The notes beneath the pieces were generated by a model that was not told the origin of the DNA, did not search any database, and worked only from the letters and a program-made list of their open reading frames with translations. 64,000 nucleotides of DNA from positions 124,001 through 188,000 of the forward strand of contig NZ_VENF01000005.1 in NCBI RefSeq assembly GCF_009711715.1, read 5' to 3'. Positions 18,737 through 26,647 of the stretch are shown here, in pieces (the stretch's first letter is position 1; every line of letters begins with the position of its first letter). Source of the stretch: Methylophaga sp. (lineage in GTDB: Bacteria > Pseudomonadota > Gammaproteobacteria > Nitrosococcales > Methylophagaceae). Both the position numbers and the translations under genes were made by a program.

Positions 18737-19901
18737 CGCTCTGCTCCAGTGCGCTCAGTAGCTGGTTCACATCCTGCTCGCTGTGCGCGGCAGAAAAAGT
18801 AATACGCAGCCTGGCCGTCTTTTTCGGCACGGTGGGCGGACGAATCACGCCGACCAGAATGCCGGCCTGTTCCAGATTTTTACCCACGGCCAGCGCTTTT
18901 TTATCATCACCGATAACGACCGGCTGGATCGGGGTCGCTGAAGGCATCAAATTGAGTCCCAACTGCTCGGCACCGCGCCTGAATTGCTGAATCAATGCCT
19001 GTAGATGCGAACGGCGCCAGTCTTCCTGCTCCACCAGCTTCAGGCTGGCCAGCGTCGCCGCAGCCACCGCGGGCGGCTGTGCAGTGGTATAGACATAGCT
19101 GCGGGCCTCCTGGATCAATGTCTCGATCACGGTTTCATCCGCCGCAACAAAAGACCCACCGGTACCGAAAGCTTTGCCGAGGGTGCCGACCTGAATCGGT
19201 GCGGCATCCGGTGCAATATCAAAATGCGAGACCGTACCGCGACCGCCTTTCCCAATCACGCCAAATCCGTGCGCATCGTCAATCAATACGGCGGCGCGGT
19301 GCTGACTGGCCTGCGCCATAATCTCCGGCAATGGTGCAAGATCGCCATCCATGCTGAACACACCGTCTGACACAATCAGCCGGTGTCTGGCCGTGGCCGC
19401 GTTGTGCAGACGCTTATGCAACAATGCCATATCAGCATGGGGATAGCGCAGTTGATCGGCCTCGGACAGGCGGCCGCCATCAAGCAGAGAAGCATGGTTG
19501 AGTTTGTCCTGAATCACGGCATCACCGCGCCCCAGCAAACCATCAATCACGCCGAGATTGGCCATGTAACCGGTAGAGAACAGCAGCACACGGGGCTGGC
19601 CGGTAAAGTCAGCCAGTGCCTCTTCAAGGGCCTGATGATAATAGCTGTGACCGGTCAGCAGGTGTGCAGCACCGCTACCGACACCTTCCTTATCCACGGC
19701 CTGTTTGAAGGCCAGTTTCAGATCAGGATGGGCAGCGAGACCAAGATAATCGTTACTGCAGAAAGACAGCATGGCTTTGCCATCAACACGGACATTGACG
19801 CCTTGATCGCCCAGACGCAGTCGGGGTTGGCGGTAACGACCTGCCGCTTTGCGGTCGGCTAAAGCGGCGGTTAATTCATGATGCCAGGGGAGCTGCGACA
19901 C
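18726..19901 (-). CDS. bioF: 8-amino-7-oxononanoate synthase
   Basis: PLP enzyme joining pimeloyl-ACP and L-alanine. 391 residues, within the family range. The PLP-binding lysine lies in TLGKAFGTGGSF (near residue 240), with the preceding DDAHGFGV and GHSYYHQALE motifs. It starts with GTG nine bases after the bioB stop and overlaps bioH downstream. Confidence 0.95.
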   Translation of the reverse strand: MSQLPWHHELTAALADRKAAGRYRQPRLRLGDQGVNVRVDGKAMLSFCSNDYLGLAAHPDLKLAFKQAVDKEGVGSGAAHLLTGHSYYHQALEEALADFTGQPRVLLFSTGYMANLGVIDGLLGRGDAVIQDKLNHASLLDGGRLSEADQLRYPHADMALLHKRLHNAATARHRLIVSDGVFSMDGDLAPLPEIMAQASQHRAAVLIDDAHGFGVIGKGGRGTVSHFDIAPDAAPIQVGTLGKAFGTGGSFVAADETVIETLIQEARSYVYTTAQPPAVAAATLASLKLVEQEDWRRSHLQALIQQFRRGAEQLGLNLMPSATPIQPVVIGDDKKALAVGKNLEQAGILVGVIRPPTVPKKTARLRITFSAAHSEQDVNQLLSALEQSGAY

Positions 19902-19910
19902 TCTTGGTTA

Positions 19911-20921
19911 TCAGGCCGCCGAACACTGTTTGTTTTCGGCTTTATCGTCACCAACCCACGGAGTAATGCCCAGACGTTTGAACAGTTGCTGATCGTGGTG
20001 GGTATCCGGGTTATCGGTGGTCAGCAGTTTCTCGCCGTAGAAAATCGAATTGGCACCAGCCAGGAAGCACATGGCCTGCATTTCATCGCTCATATTTTCA
20101 CGACCGGCTGACAGACGGACGAAAGATTTCGGCATCATGATACGGGCCACAGCAATCGTGCGCACGAATTCCAGCGCGTCCAAATTATCCGTGCCGTTCA
20201 ACGGCGTGCCTTCGACCTGAACCAGCAGATTAATCGGCACACTTTGCGGCTGGGTCGGCAGATTCGCCAGGCTAATCAACAGACCGGCACGATCGGTGCG
20301 GGTTTCGCCCATGCCGACAATACCACCACTACAGACATTAATGCCGGCATCGCGGACATGGCTGAGGGTGTTGAGACGGTCTTCATAGGTACGGGTGGAA
20401 ATAATTTCGCCATAAAACTCGGGCGAAGTATCAAGGTTGTGGTTGTAGTAATCGAGACCGGCATCTTTCAGGCGTTTGGCCTGGTGCTCTTCCAGCATGC
20501 CCAGGGTCACACAGGTTTCCAGGCCCAGACTTTTCACCCCTTCAACCATATCTGCAACACGTTCCAGGTCGCGGTCTTTCAGGTTACGCCAGGCGGCGCC
20601 CATACAGAAACGGCTGGCACCGGCGTCTTTGGCTTCATTCGCCGATTTCATCACTTCTTCCAGCGGCATCAAAGGCTCGGCCTTGACCGCAGAAGGATGG
20701 TGGGCACTTTGCGGGCAGTAGCCGCAGTCTTCGGCACAGCCACCGGTTTTGATGCTGAGCAGCGTGCTGATTTGTATCGCATTGGCATCAAAATGCTCAC
20801 GGTGAACGGTTTGAGCTTGATAGAGCAGATCGTTGAAAGGCAAAGCGAACAGGGCTTCGACCTCTTCCTGCTCCCAGTCTTGACGAATCGTCGCTTGGGT
20901 TTCTGCTACATTCTCAGGCAT
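19911..20921 (-). CDS. bioB: Biotin synthase
   Basis: Radical-SAM enzyme inserting sulfur into dethiobiotin. 336 residues. The 4Fe-4S motif CAEDCGYC lies near residues 58-65, followed by QSAHH. Conserved cysteines and the Arg for the 2Fe-2S cluster are present ([29 protein letters not shown]). First gene of the biotin operon, divergent from comF with only 34 bases between starts, so at least one promoter must lie inside a coding region. bioA is not in this window. No BirA-type operator was recognised. Confidence 0.97.
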   Translation of the reverse strand: MPENVAETQATIRQDWEQEEVEALFALPFNDLLYQAQTVHREHFDANAIQISTLLSIKTGGCAEDCGYCPQSAHHPSAVKAEPLMPLEEVMKSANEAKDAGASRFCMGAAWRNLKDRDLERVADMVEGVKSLGLETCVTLGMLEEHQAKRLKDAGLDYYNHNLDTSPEFYGEIISTRTYEDRLNTLSHVRDAGINVCSGGIVGMGETRTDRAGLLISLANLPTQPQSVPINLLVQVEGTPLNGTDNLDALEFVRTIAVARIMMPKSFVRLSAGRENMSDEMQAMCFLAGANSIFYGEKLLTTDNPDTHHDQQLFKRLGITPWVGDDKAENKQCSAA

Positions 20922-20955
20922 GATGACTCTTCACTGATTTAAAGGATTAAATTGG

Positions 20956-21678
20956 GTGACGGTCATGGCTTTATTCAGCGCTTTGACACATCAATCCGGG
21001 AAATTATACAGGAAACTGTTTCCAATACCTTGTTTGCTCTGTGGCCTGCCGGGTCTGCAAGGTCCGCTTTGTCGGGCGTGCACAGCCGAATTGCCGCTGC
21101 TGGGTCCGGCATGCCAGCGCTGTGCCATGCCACTGGAATCTGCGCAAATCTGCGGTCGCTGTCTGCAACATCCGCCGGTCGCTGAACATTGTCTCAGTCT
21201 CTATCGTTACCAGGCCGGCATCAAACGCTGCATTACCAGTTTCAAGTTTCATCAGCAACTGCAGTTTGCTGACTTTTTTGCAGCGCAGATGTCTCACCTG
21301 CTGGCGCCGCGCAAGCAACTTCCAGACTGCCTGATTCCGATCCCTTTACATCCTTTGCGTCTGCGTCAGCGTGGCTTTAATCAGGCGCAAGAGATCGCCC
21401 GCAGACTGGCAAACAGCCTGGATCTCAGCTGCCAGCCCGAGTTGCTGCAACGGATCAGATACACCCGTTCCCAGAGTCAGCTGTCTTTCAAACAGCGGCA
21501 CCATAATGTTCGACAGGCTTTTCAATGTCCCGATAAAGCCATACCGGCCCATATCGCTATTATTGATGATGTCATGACCTCAGGTCATACCACTGCAGAA
21601 GCCGCCAAAGTCCTACAGAAAAACGGCGCAGACACTATCGAAGTGTGGACAATTGCACGCGCAATAAGCCATTATTAA
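20956..21678 (+). CDS. comF: ComF family phosphoribosyltransferase-like protein
   Basis: 240 residues. An N-terminal zinc-finger-like cysteine set (CLLCGLPGLQGPLCRACT, CQRC, CGRC; residues 26-70) precedes a type I phosphoribosyltransferase domain with the PRPP motif IAIIDDVMTSGHTT near residue 205. ComF/GntX proteins are linked to DNA uptake and to use of incoming DNA; the biochemical role is not settled. The GTG at 20956 lies nine bases after AAAGGA; ATG at 20965 is the alternative. The diguanylate cyclase gene follows after 33 bases. Confidence 0.9.
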   Translation: MTVMALFSALTHQSGKLYRKLFPIPCLLCGLPGLQGPLCRACTAELPLLGPACQRCAMPLESAQICGRCLQHPPVAEHCLSLYRYQAGIKRCITSFKFHQQLQFADFFAAQMSHLLAPRKQLPDCLIPIPLHPLRLRQRGFNQAQEIARRLANSLDLSCQPELLQRIRYTRSQSQLSFKQRHHNVRQAFQCPDKAIPAHIAIIDDVMTSGHTTAEAAKVLQKNGADTIEVWTIARAISHY

Positions 21679-21711
21679 CGCTAGACAAAATACCGCTCAT
21701 AAGGCGTCTGG

Positions 21712-22776
21712 ATGCACGATATCGCCACCTTACAAGCTCGATTGGATGAATTGCTTCGTATCGCCAAAAGTAATGAGCGGAAACAGGAGAACTTCCAGCA
21801 ATATGAACTGGCTTTACTCAACAGCACCAGTCTGCATGAGCTGTTGAGCATTATCCTGGATCAACACAAAGATCGCTTTCAGCTCACTGAAGTCACACTG
21901 ATGCTGTATGACCCCGAATATGAAATCCAGCGGCTGGTGGAGTCCAAAATTTCGCCCAATGCCTGGACCGGACGACTCATATTCAGTGACTCGGCGCATC
22001 TGGTTAATCAACACTTCAGTCCGCAGCGAAAGCCACGCCTGCTCAAATATTCACCGCATCAGCATGCCTACCTGTTTCCGGCGCAGGATGATTTGGGCTC
22101 AGTCGCCCTGCTGCCCCTGGTGCGTCAGAATCACCTGTTCGGCTGTCTTAACCTGGGGAGCCGTAATTCGTCCCGCTTTCAGGGCCAGATCGGTACCCTG
22201 TTTCTGGAACATCTCGCTGCCGTCGTCTCAGCCTGTATCGAAAACGCACGTCTGCATGAGCATATCAAGCTGGTCGGTTTGCGTGATGCCCTGACCGGCA
22301 TTAATAACCGCCGTTTTTTTGATCAGCGCCTCAGCGAGGAAGTCAGCCGGGCGCAGCGTTCCGGTTCGCCCTTATCCTGTCTGTTTATTGACCTGGACCA
22401 TTTCAAACGGGTCAATGATCAGCATGGACACCAGGCCGGTGATGCGGTGCTCAAGCAGGTCTCAAAACTATTGTCTGACCGGTTACGGCAGACCGACGTG
22501 CTGGCACGTTATGGTGGTGAAGAGTTTATTATTCTGCTGGCCGATACCGCACAGGAAGATGCTGCACTGATCGCCGAGCAGATCCGCGACCGTGTCGCCA
22601 AGGCTCAGTTTGCGATTCCCTCGGGCAAGGCGCTCAGCGTTACCCTGTCGATTGGCGTCGCCACGATGCAGGTGCCGGGCTCAATTAAAGACAGCAGACA
22701 GTTGATCGCGATGGCGGATCAGGCCGTCTATGCCGCTAAATTGTCTGGCCGTAACCGCGTCAAGCAGGCCCGCTGA
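21712..22776 (+). CDS. Diguanylate cyclase, coiled coil-GAF-GGDEF
   Basis: 354 residues, soluble. Residues 1-30 are a helical lead-in, 35-180 a GAF-like sensor domain similar to DUF484, and 188-350 a GGDEF domain. The active site is GGEEF (268-272) and the inhibitory I-site RQTD sits five residues before it (259-262), so product feedback is expected. AAGG lies seven bases before the ATG. The stop codon overlaps the ATG of the channel gene (TGATG), implying translational coupling. The GAF ligand is unknown. Confidence 0.93.
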   Translation: MHDIATLQARLDELLRIAKSNERKQENFQQYELALLNSTSLHELLSIILDQHKDRFQLTEVTLMLYDPEYEIQRLVESKISPNAWTGRLIFSDSAHLVNQHFSPQRKPRLLKYSPHQHAYLFPAQDDLGSVALLPLVRQNHLFGCLNLGSRNSSRFQGQIGTLFLEHLAAVVSACIENARLHEHIKLVGLRDALTGINNRRFFDQRLSEEVSRAQRSGSPLSCLFIDLDHFKRVNDQHGHQAGDAVLKQVSKLLSDRLRQTDVLARYGGEEFIILLADTAQEDAALIAEQIRDRVAKAQFAIPSGKALSVTLSIGVATMQVPGSIKDSRQLIAMADQAVYAAKLSGRNRVKQAR

Positions 22777-23204
22777 TGCTACTGGCCACATTTATCATCA
22801 ACACCGTTATCGTTGTCGCGACAGTGCTGATCCATTATGAAACCCTGTATATGCTGGCTAAAAAGCTGCCCTCGGTGAAAGTCATTCACCGCTACCGGGT
22901 TTTACTGGCAGTCATGGCCATCATGCTGGCCCATGTGGTGGAGATCTGGCTGTTTGCTATCGGCTATTACATCATGATTCATACCGGTGACTTCGGCACG
23001 CTCAGCGGTAATATCGATTTAAGCCTGCTAGATTGCAGCTATTTTTCTTTCACCACGTTCACCACACTGGGGTATGGTGATATTGAGCCCAGTGGTTATC
23101 TGCGCTTTCTTACCGGCCTGGAATCACTGACCGGGCTGGTAATGATTACCTGGTCAGCCTCATTTGTCTTCCTGGAGATGCAGAAGTACTGGCCGAAACG
23201 CTAG
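22776..23204 (+). CDS. Potassium channel-like membrane protein
   Basis: 142 residues with three hydrophobic helices and a pore loop. The loop reads SFTTFTTLGYGDIEPSG, which contains the potassium selectivity filter TLGYGD. The first helix is residues 2-27, the second about 45-68, and the last about 108-132. No RCK/TrkA regulatory domain is attached, so gating must come from membrane state or a partner. Start ATG overlaps the stop of the diguanylate cyclase. Small filter-bearing proteins of this kind are annotated as ion channels, but few have been tested. Confidence 0.85.
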   Translation: MLLATFIINTVIVVATVLIHYETLYMLAKKLPSVKVIHRYRVLLAVMAIMLAHVVEIWLFAIGYYIMIHTGDFGTLSGNIDLSLLDCSYFSFTTFTTLGYGDIEPSGYLRFLTGLESLTGLVMITWSASFVFLEMQKYWPKR

Positions 23205-23264
23205 GGCTTGTTGCTCCTTCATCCCCGCATCTGTTGTGACTGAAAAAGCGTCAAACAAGCCCTA
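23202..23264. repeat. Inverted repeat with perfect 11-base arms
   Basis: TAGGGCTTGTT (23202-23212) and AACAAGCCCTA (23254-23264) flank 41 bases. The left arm contains the channel gene's stop codon. It could be a terminator without a clear U-tract or a small mobile repeat of the REP/MITE kind. No second copy was seen in the window. Confidence 0.5.
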
Positions 23265-23283
23265 ACTCCGAGAGGTGACTGTC

Positions 23284-23868
23284 ATGAACGGCAGAATCGA
23301 CCAACTCCTGCAGCAAATCCGCCAACTGGAAGAAGAGCTGAAAGCCGAACTGAACCAGCGTAGTCAGGTCATCGGCTTTACTATCCGTGGCCGCAGGGTC
23401 GAGTTCGAGCGCTCCATCAAGCAGGCCCATAAGCGCCTCAAGCTCAGCGTCTGGCGCTGGCTGGGTATTCGCCCCGTTAATCTCGTCACGATGCCGATTA
23501 TTTACGCGATGATCATCCCTCTCATCGCGATAGATTTCCTGGTAAGTTGCTACCAGTACAGTTGCTTTCCCATTTACCGCATCAGGCTGGTTAAACGCCG
23601 GGACTATATTGTGTTTGACCGCCATCAGCTCGGTTACCTGAATATCTTCGAGCGCTGGCACTGTCTGTACTGTTCATATGCTAACGGCGTGGTGGCCTAT
23701 ATCCGCGAAATTCTGGCCCGCACTGAACAGTATTTCTGTCCGATCAAACATGCCCGCAAAGTGCTTGGCACTCATGAACGCTATCAGTATTTTATGGAAT
23801 ATGCCGATGCTGAGCATTATCATCGGCAACTGCAGCAGTACCGGGATAAACTCGCCAGAGGAGAATAA
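23284..23868 (+). CDS. Conserved protein with membrane segment and paired Cys motifs
   Basis: 194 residues from the ATG at 23284, chosen because AGAGG lies eight bases upstream; GTG at 23275 is the alternative. Residues 1-55 are a coiled-coil-like helix (IDQLLQQIRQLEEELKAEL). A hydrophobic stretch (LVTMPIIYAMIIPLIAIDFLVSC) lies near 68-90. The C-terminal part has CLYCSYANG and CPIKHARK, a paired-cysteine arrangement that suggests a metal or redox site facing the cytoplasm. I do not recognise a named family. It follows the channel gene after the inverted repeat. Confidence 0.65.
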   Translation: MNGRIDQLLQQIRQLEEELKAELNQRSQVIGFTIRGRRVEFERSIKQAHKRLKLSVWRWLGIRPVNLVTMPIIYAMIIPLIAIDFLVSCYQYSCFPIYRIRLVKRRDYIVFDRHQLGYLNIFERWHCLYCSYANGVVAYIREILARTEQYFCPIKHARKVLGTHERYQYFMEYADAEHYHRQLQQYRDKLARGE

Positions 23869-23873
23869 AGGAC

Positions 23874-24695
23874 TCAGCGCGTAACCATCGCTGAAGGATG
23901 CTGCACAATCATGAAGTGCTGATCGCCCTGTCTGCGCAACCAGCCCCGCACTTCGACCGGCTGATCCAGATAGGCTGACAGCGGCGGAAAGCCGGCCTGC
24001 AGGGACTTGGCGATCTTGATAACAAAATGTTCAGAGACAATCAGATTGATATATTTGCGACTTTCGCCAATATGTTTCGGCGTGACCTGCCAGCGCTGCC
24101 AGCCATGATAACTGCGACCGGGCACTAAATCAGCCAGCGTCTTAGGCTGAAATGCCGGCCTTTGCCAGATTCCGCGATTGGCTTTTTCTGCCTGCTGCTG
24201 AGCCTGAATCAGCTTCGAGCTGTATCGAAGATTAGGCGGTGTCAGAGTGAGCATTGCCAGGCCTTCTCTGAGCAGCCTGGCATTCAGGTATTCACCGGAA
24301 TCCAGAAAGACATGGGCCAACTGTCGCTGATATTTATCCAGCTGCTCTGCATCATATTCCAGACAGACATCGGGGGTTCGCAGTGTTTTCCGCAGCCAGT
24401 CTCGCGCCGCCTCACCACCGGCTTCCGCCCGTGTATAGCGGCTCTCCACTTCCGGCGTATTGATCCCAATCAGTCTGATTCTGTCACCGCTTTCCAATAC
24501 CAGCGTATCGCCGTCAATCACATGCCTGATTCTGACTTTATAGCGATAAGGGGCGGTGTTGAGCTCGACAGGCTCTGCGCCGATCGACGTTTTGTCGCTG
24601 AAGCGGGTATTGCCGAAACGATCTTCACTGCGATAAATATCTGCCTGTAAACTGCCGGCAAGCAGCAACAAGACAATGGCACTCCCTGTGTGCAT
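23874..24695 (-). CDS. Exported thermonuclease-like protein
   Basis: 273 residues with a Sec signal peptide (about 18 residues, ending SLQA). Residues 19-40 (DIYRSEDRFGNTRFSDK) are a DUF4124-type segment. Residues 50-165 are a staphylococcal nuclease domain with VIDGDTLVLESGDRIRLIGINTPE and later KANRGIW. The Asp/Arg/Glu residues needed for calcium-dependent phosphodiester cleavage appear present. About 100 extra C-terminal residues form an OB-like tail (PVEVRGWLRRQGDQHFMIVQHPS). It probably acts on nucleic acid in the periplasm or outside the cell. Confidence 0.85.
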   Translation of the reverse strand: MHTGSAIVLLLLAGSLQADIYRSEDRFGNTRFSDKTSIGAEPVELNTAPYRYKVRIRHVIDGDTLVLESGDRIRLIGINTPEVESRYTRAEAGGEAARDWLRKTLRTPDVCLEYDAEQLDKYQRQLAHVFLDSGEYLNARLLREGLAMLTLTPPNLRYSSKLIQAQQQAEKANRGIWQRPAFQPKTLADLVPGRSYHGWQRWQVTPKHIGESRKYINLIVSEHFVIKIAKSLQAGFPPLSAYLDQPVEVRGWLRRQGDQHFMIVQHPSAMVTR

Positions 24696-24713
24696 CCTCT
24701 CTCCCTGATTAGT

Positions 24714-25217
24714 TTATTCGCAGGCGGTTAACAGCCTGTCGAGCATTTCCTGCTGCGACGCAACCTGCCTGCGACAATCGGCGACTAACTGCTTAAGCAT
24801 GGTGGCGACAGCATCAAAACTGTCACTGTGCTGGCTGGCATGGGCCGCTTCCACTGCACAGCAAATCGCCAGGTATTCTCCTTTTTTCACTGATTGCGGC
24901 ATCTCTGACAAAGTCATTGTCAGTTTTTTTATCAGACGCTGTACCTGAGTCCAGTTTTCTGCCTCCAGCATAACTGTCAGCAGACGATGGGCCTGTTGCA
25001 GATCCTGATTAATGTTTTGGCCCAGTTCCTGAATGCCCTGGGTCAGCACCCTAAAGGCATCGCCCTCACTACCGGCTCTGGCCGCGGCACTGACCGCATT
25101 GGACGACAATAAATGCATCTGCCGCAATAAGGGCTGCATCGCTGACAATTGCTGTTCCAGCGACGCCAACTCGGGTTTGAGTTTTATCAGCCGGTTTTGA
25201 TCAAGCTGACCAGTCAT
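24714..25217 (-). CDS. Small helical protein with two chemoreceptor-tip-like segments
   Basis: 167 residues, predicted all-helical, with no signal or membrane segment. Two stretches align with the conserved cytoplasmic tip of methyl-accepting chemotaxis proteins (pattern LALNAAVEAARAG-x2-G-x2-FAVVA-x5-L). They are residues 37-69 (LSSNAVSAAARAGSEGDAF...) and 115-147 (LAICCAVEAAHASQHSDSF...). By eye each matches about 13 of 31 positions. The receptor tip normally binds CheA and CheW. Here a soluble protein carries two diverged copies. The stop of the upstream ubiA gene region is adjacent (ubiA ends at 25217), so it is downstream in the ubi operon. Function unknown. Confidence 0.65.
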   Translation of the reverse strand: MTGQLDQNRLIKLKPELASLEQQLSAMQPLLRQMHLLSSNAVSAAARAGSEGDAFRVLTQGIQELGQNINQDLQQAHRLLTVMLEAENWTQVQRLIKKLTMTLSEMPQSVKKGEYLAICCAVEAAHASQHSDSFDAVATMLKQLVADCRRQVASQQEMLDRLLTACE

Positions 25218-26089
25218 CAGTCCGCCCAGAACAGGTAATGCAGTACCAGACTCAGAAAAATCACCATCCCCACCCAGTTATTATTGAGAAAAGCCCGCAG
25301 ACAGGCTTTGGGTTCACGATGGTGGCTCAGATACTGCTGGTAGATAAACAGGCCGGCGGCTACTGCAATTCCAAGATAATAAATAAGGCTTAGCTGCAGC
25401 TGCTGCCCGATCAAAACCATCACTATCAAGTAAGCAAACTGCAGAATGCCCTGAATCACCAAATCATCATCGCCGAACAGAATCGCCGTCGACTTGATGC
25501 CGACTTTCAGATCGTCCTCACGATCGGCCATCGCGTAAAACGTGTCATAGACCGTAGTCCAGATAATATTGGCCATAAACAGCAGCCAGGCAATCACCGG
25601 CACAGTCCCGGTCTGGGCGGTAAAAGCCATCGGTATCGCCCAGCCAAAAGCCATACCCAGATAAATCTGCGGCAGGTAGGTATAACGCTTCATAAAGGGA
25701 TAAGTCGCTGCCAGCAACACCGCGACCAGCGACATGAAAATAGTCATGGTATTGAGCAATAACACCAGCCCAAACGCGGCGAGTGCCAGTAAAGTGAAGA
25801 CTATCACCGCATCACGGGCCTGTAACTCGCCGGTGGCCAGGGGTCTGCCCTCAGTCCGCCAGACTTCGCCATCCACCTTGCGATCAGCAAAATCATTAAT
25901 CGCACAGCCGGCACTGCGCATGATAATCACGCCCAGGATAAATACCGTCAGCACCAATAAATCCGGCATGCCTTCGGCTGCAATCCACAGGGCGCTCAGC
26001 GTCGGCCACATCAGCAGCAAAATGCCAATCGGCCGGTCCAGGCGCATCAATCGCAGATAAGGCTGCAAACCGTTATATTCAGAGTTCAC
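25217..26089 (-). CDS. ubiA: 4-hydroxybenzoate octaprenyltransferase
   Basis: Attaches the polyprenyl tail to 4-hydroxybenzoate in ubiquinone synthesis at the inner membrane. 290 residues, eight or nine membrane helices. The two aspartate-rich motifs are [16 protein letters not shown] (near residue 70) and [17 protein letters not shown] (near residue 190). It begins on the base after the ubiC stop, and its last base is the first of the downstream gene. Confidence 0.96.
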   Translation of the reverse strand: MNSEYNGLQPYLRLMRLDRPIGILLLMWPTLSALWIAAEGMPDLLVLTVFILGVIIMRSAGCAINDFADRKVDGEVWRTEGRPLATGELQARDAVIVFTLLALAAFGLVLLLNTMTIFMSLVAVLLAATYPFMKRYTYLPQIYLGMAFGWAIPMAFTAQTGTVPVIAWLLFMANIIWTTVYDTFYAMADREDDLKVGIKSTAILFGDDDLVIQGILQFAYLIVMVLIGQQLQLSLIYYLGIAVAAGLFIYQQYLSHHREPKACLRAFLNNNWVGMVIFLSLVLHYLFWAD

Positions 26090-26647
26090 TCAATCACTCC
26101 ACTTAGCTGACGGCAGAAAGATTTCATTGACTAGCATGCCCTTATCATCCAGATAAAAACAGGAACGGCGTGCCCACAATGCGTCAGGCAACTGCGTCAA
26201 ATGCCGGGTCGCCATTTTAAACAGACTATCCTGTGGTTGCAGACAAGCGACTTCGATCTCTCCGCGCTGTAGCGACGGATCATTAAACAGCATCTGTCCC
26301 AGCGAGCGGTTACCCAGGGTTTCAAAACGGGCCTGCATTGCCTGATAGGTACGCTTTGGCACCATGGTACGGGCATAAACCTCGGCTTTGTCGCCATCCA
26401 GCAGATAAACTTCGCGGCAGAACATCCGTTGTCCCAGCGGCTGTCCCAGCAACAACGATTCATCTGCCAATGGCCGCTGCCAACCGCTTTGCAGCAGTTT
26501 GACTGAAAACCCCTGTTCACAGGCCCGGGTTAACTGTCGGGTCAGCGAGCCGTTGTCTGTCAGCCAGCCCCGCAGTGCGGGCGGCAGAGATTGAACAAGC
26601 GGCGGCTGCCAGTGGGTTCGGAAATTCATCAACGGTCCATTCATCAA
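26090..26647 (-). CDS. ubiC: Chorismate pyruvate-lyase
   Basis: Makes 4-hydroxybenzoate and pyruvate from chorismate, supplying UbiA. 185 residues from the first ATG; MNFRTHW seven residues later is another possible start. Family features include the VYARTMVPKRTY strand carrying the substrate-binding Arg and the C-terminal ARRSCFYLDDKGMLVNEIFLP. Overlaps the recG stop by four bases. Confidence 0.92.
   Translation of the reverse strand: MMNGPLMNFRTHWQPPLVQSLPPALRGWLTDNGSLTRQLTRACEQGFSVKLLQSGWQRPLADESLLLGQPLGQRMFCREVYLLDGDKAEVYARTMVPKRTYQAMQARFETLGNRSLGQMLFNDPSLQRGEIEVACLQPQDSLFKMATRHLTQLPDALWARRSCFYLDDKGMLVNEIFLPSAKWSD

Noticed and set aside
20922..20955. BirA or BioR operator between bioB and comF
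   Set aside because: The 34-base gap contains no recognisable biotin repressor palindrome.
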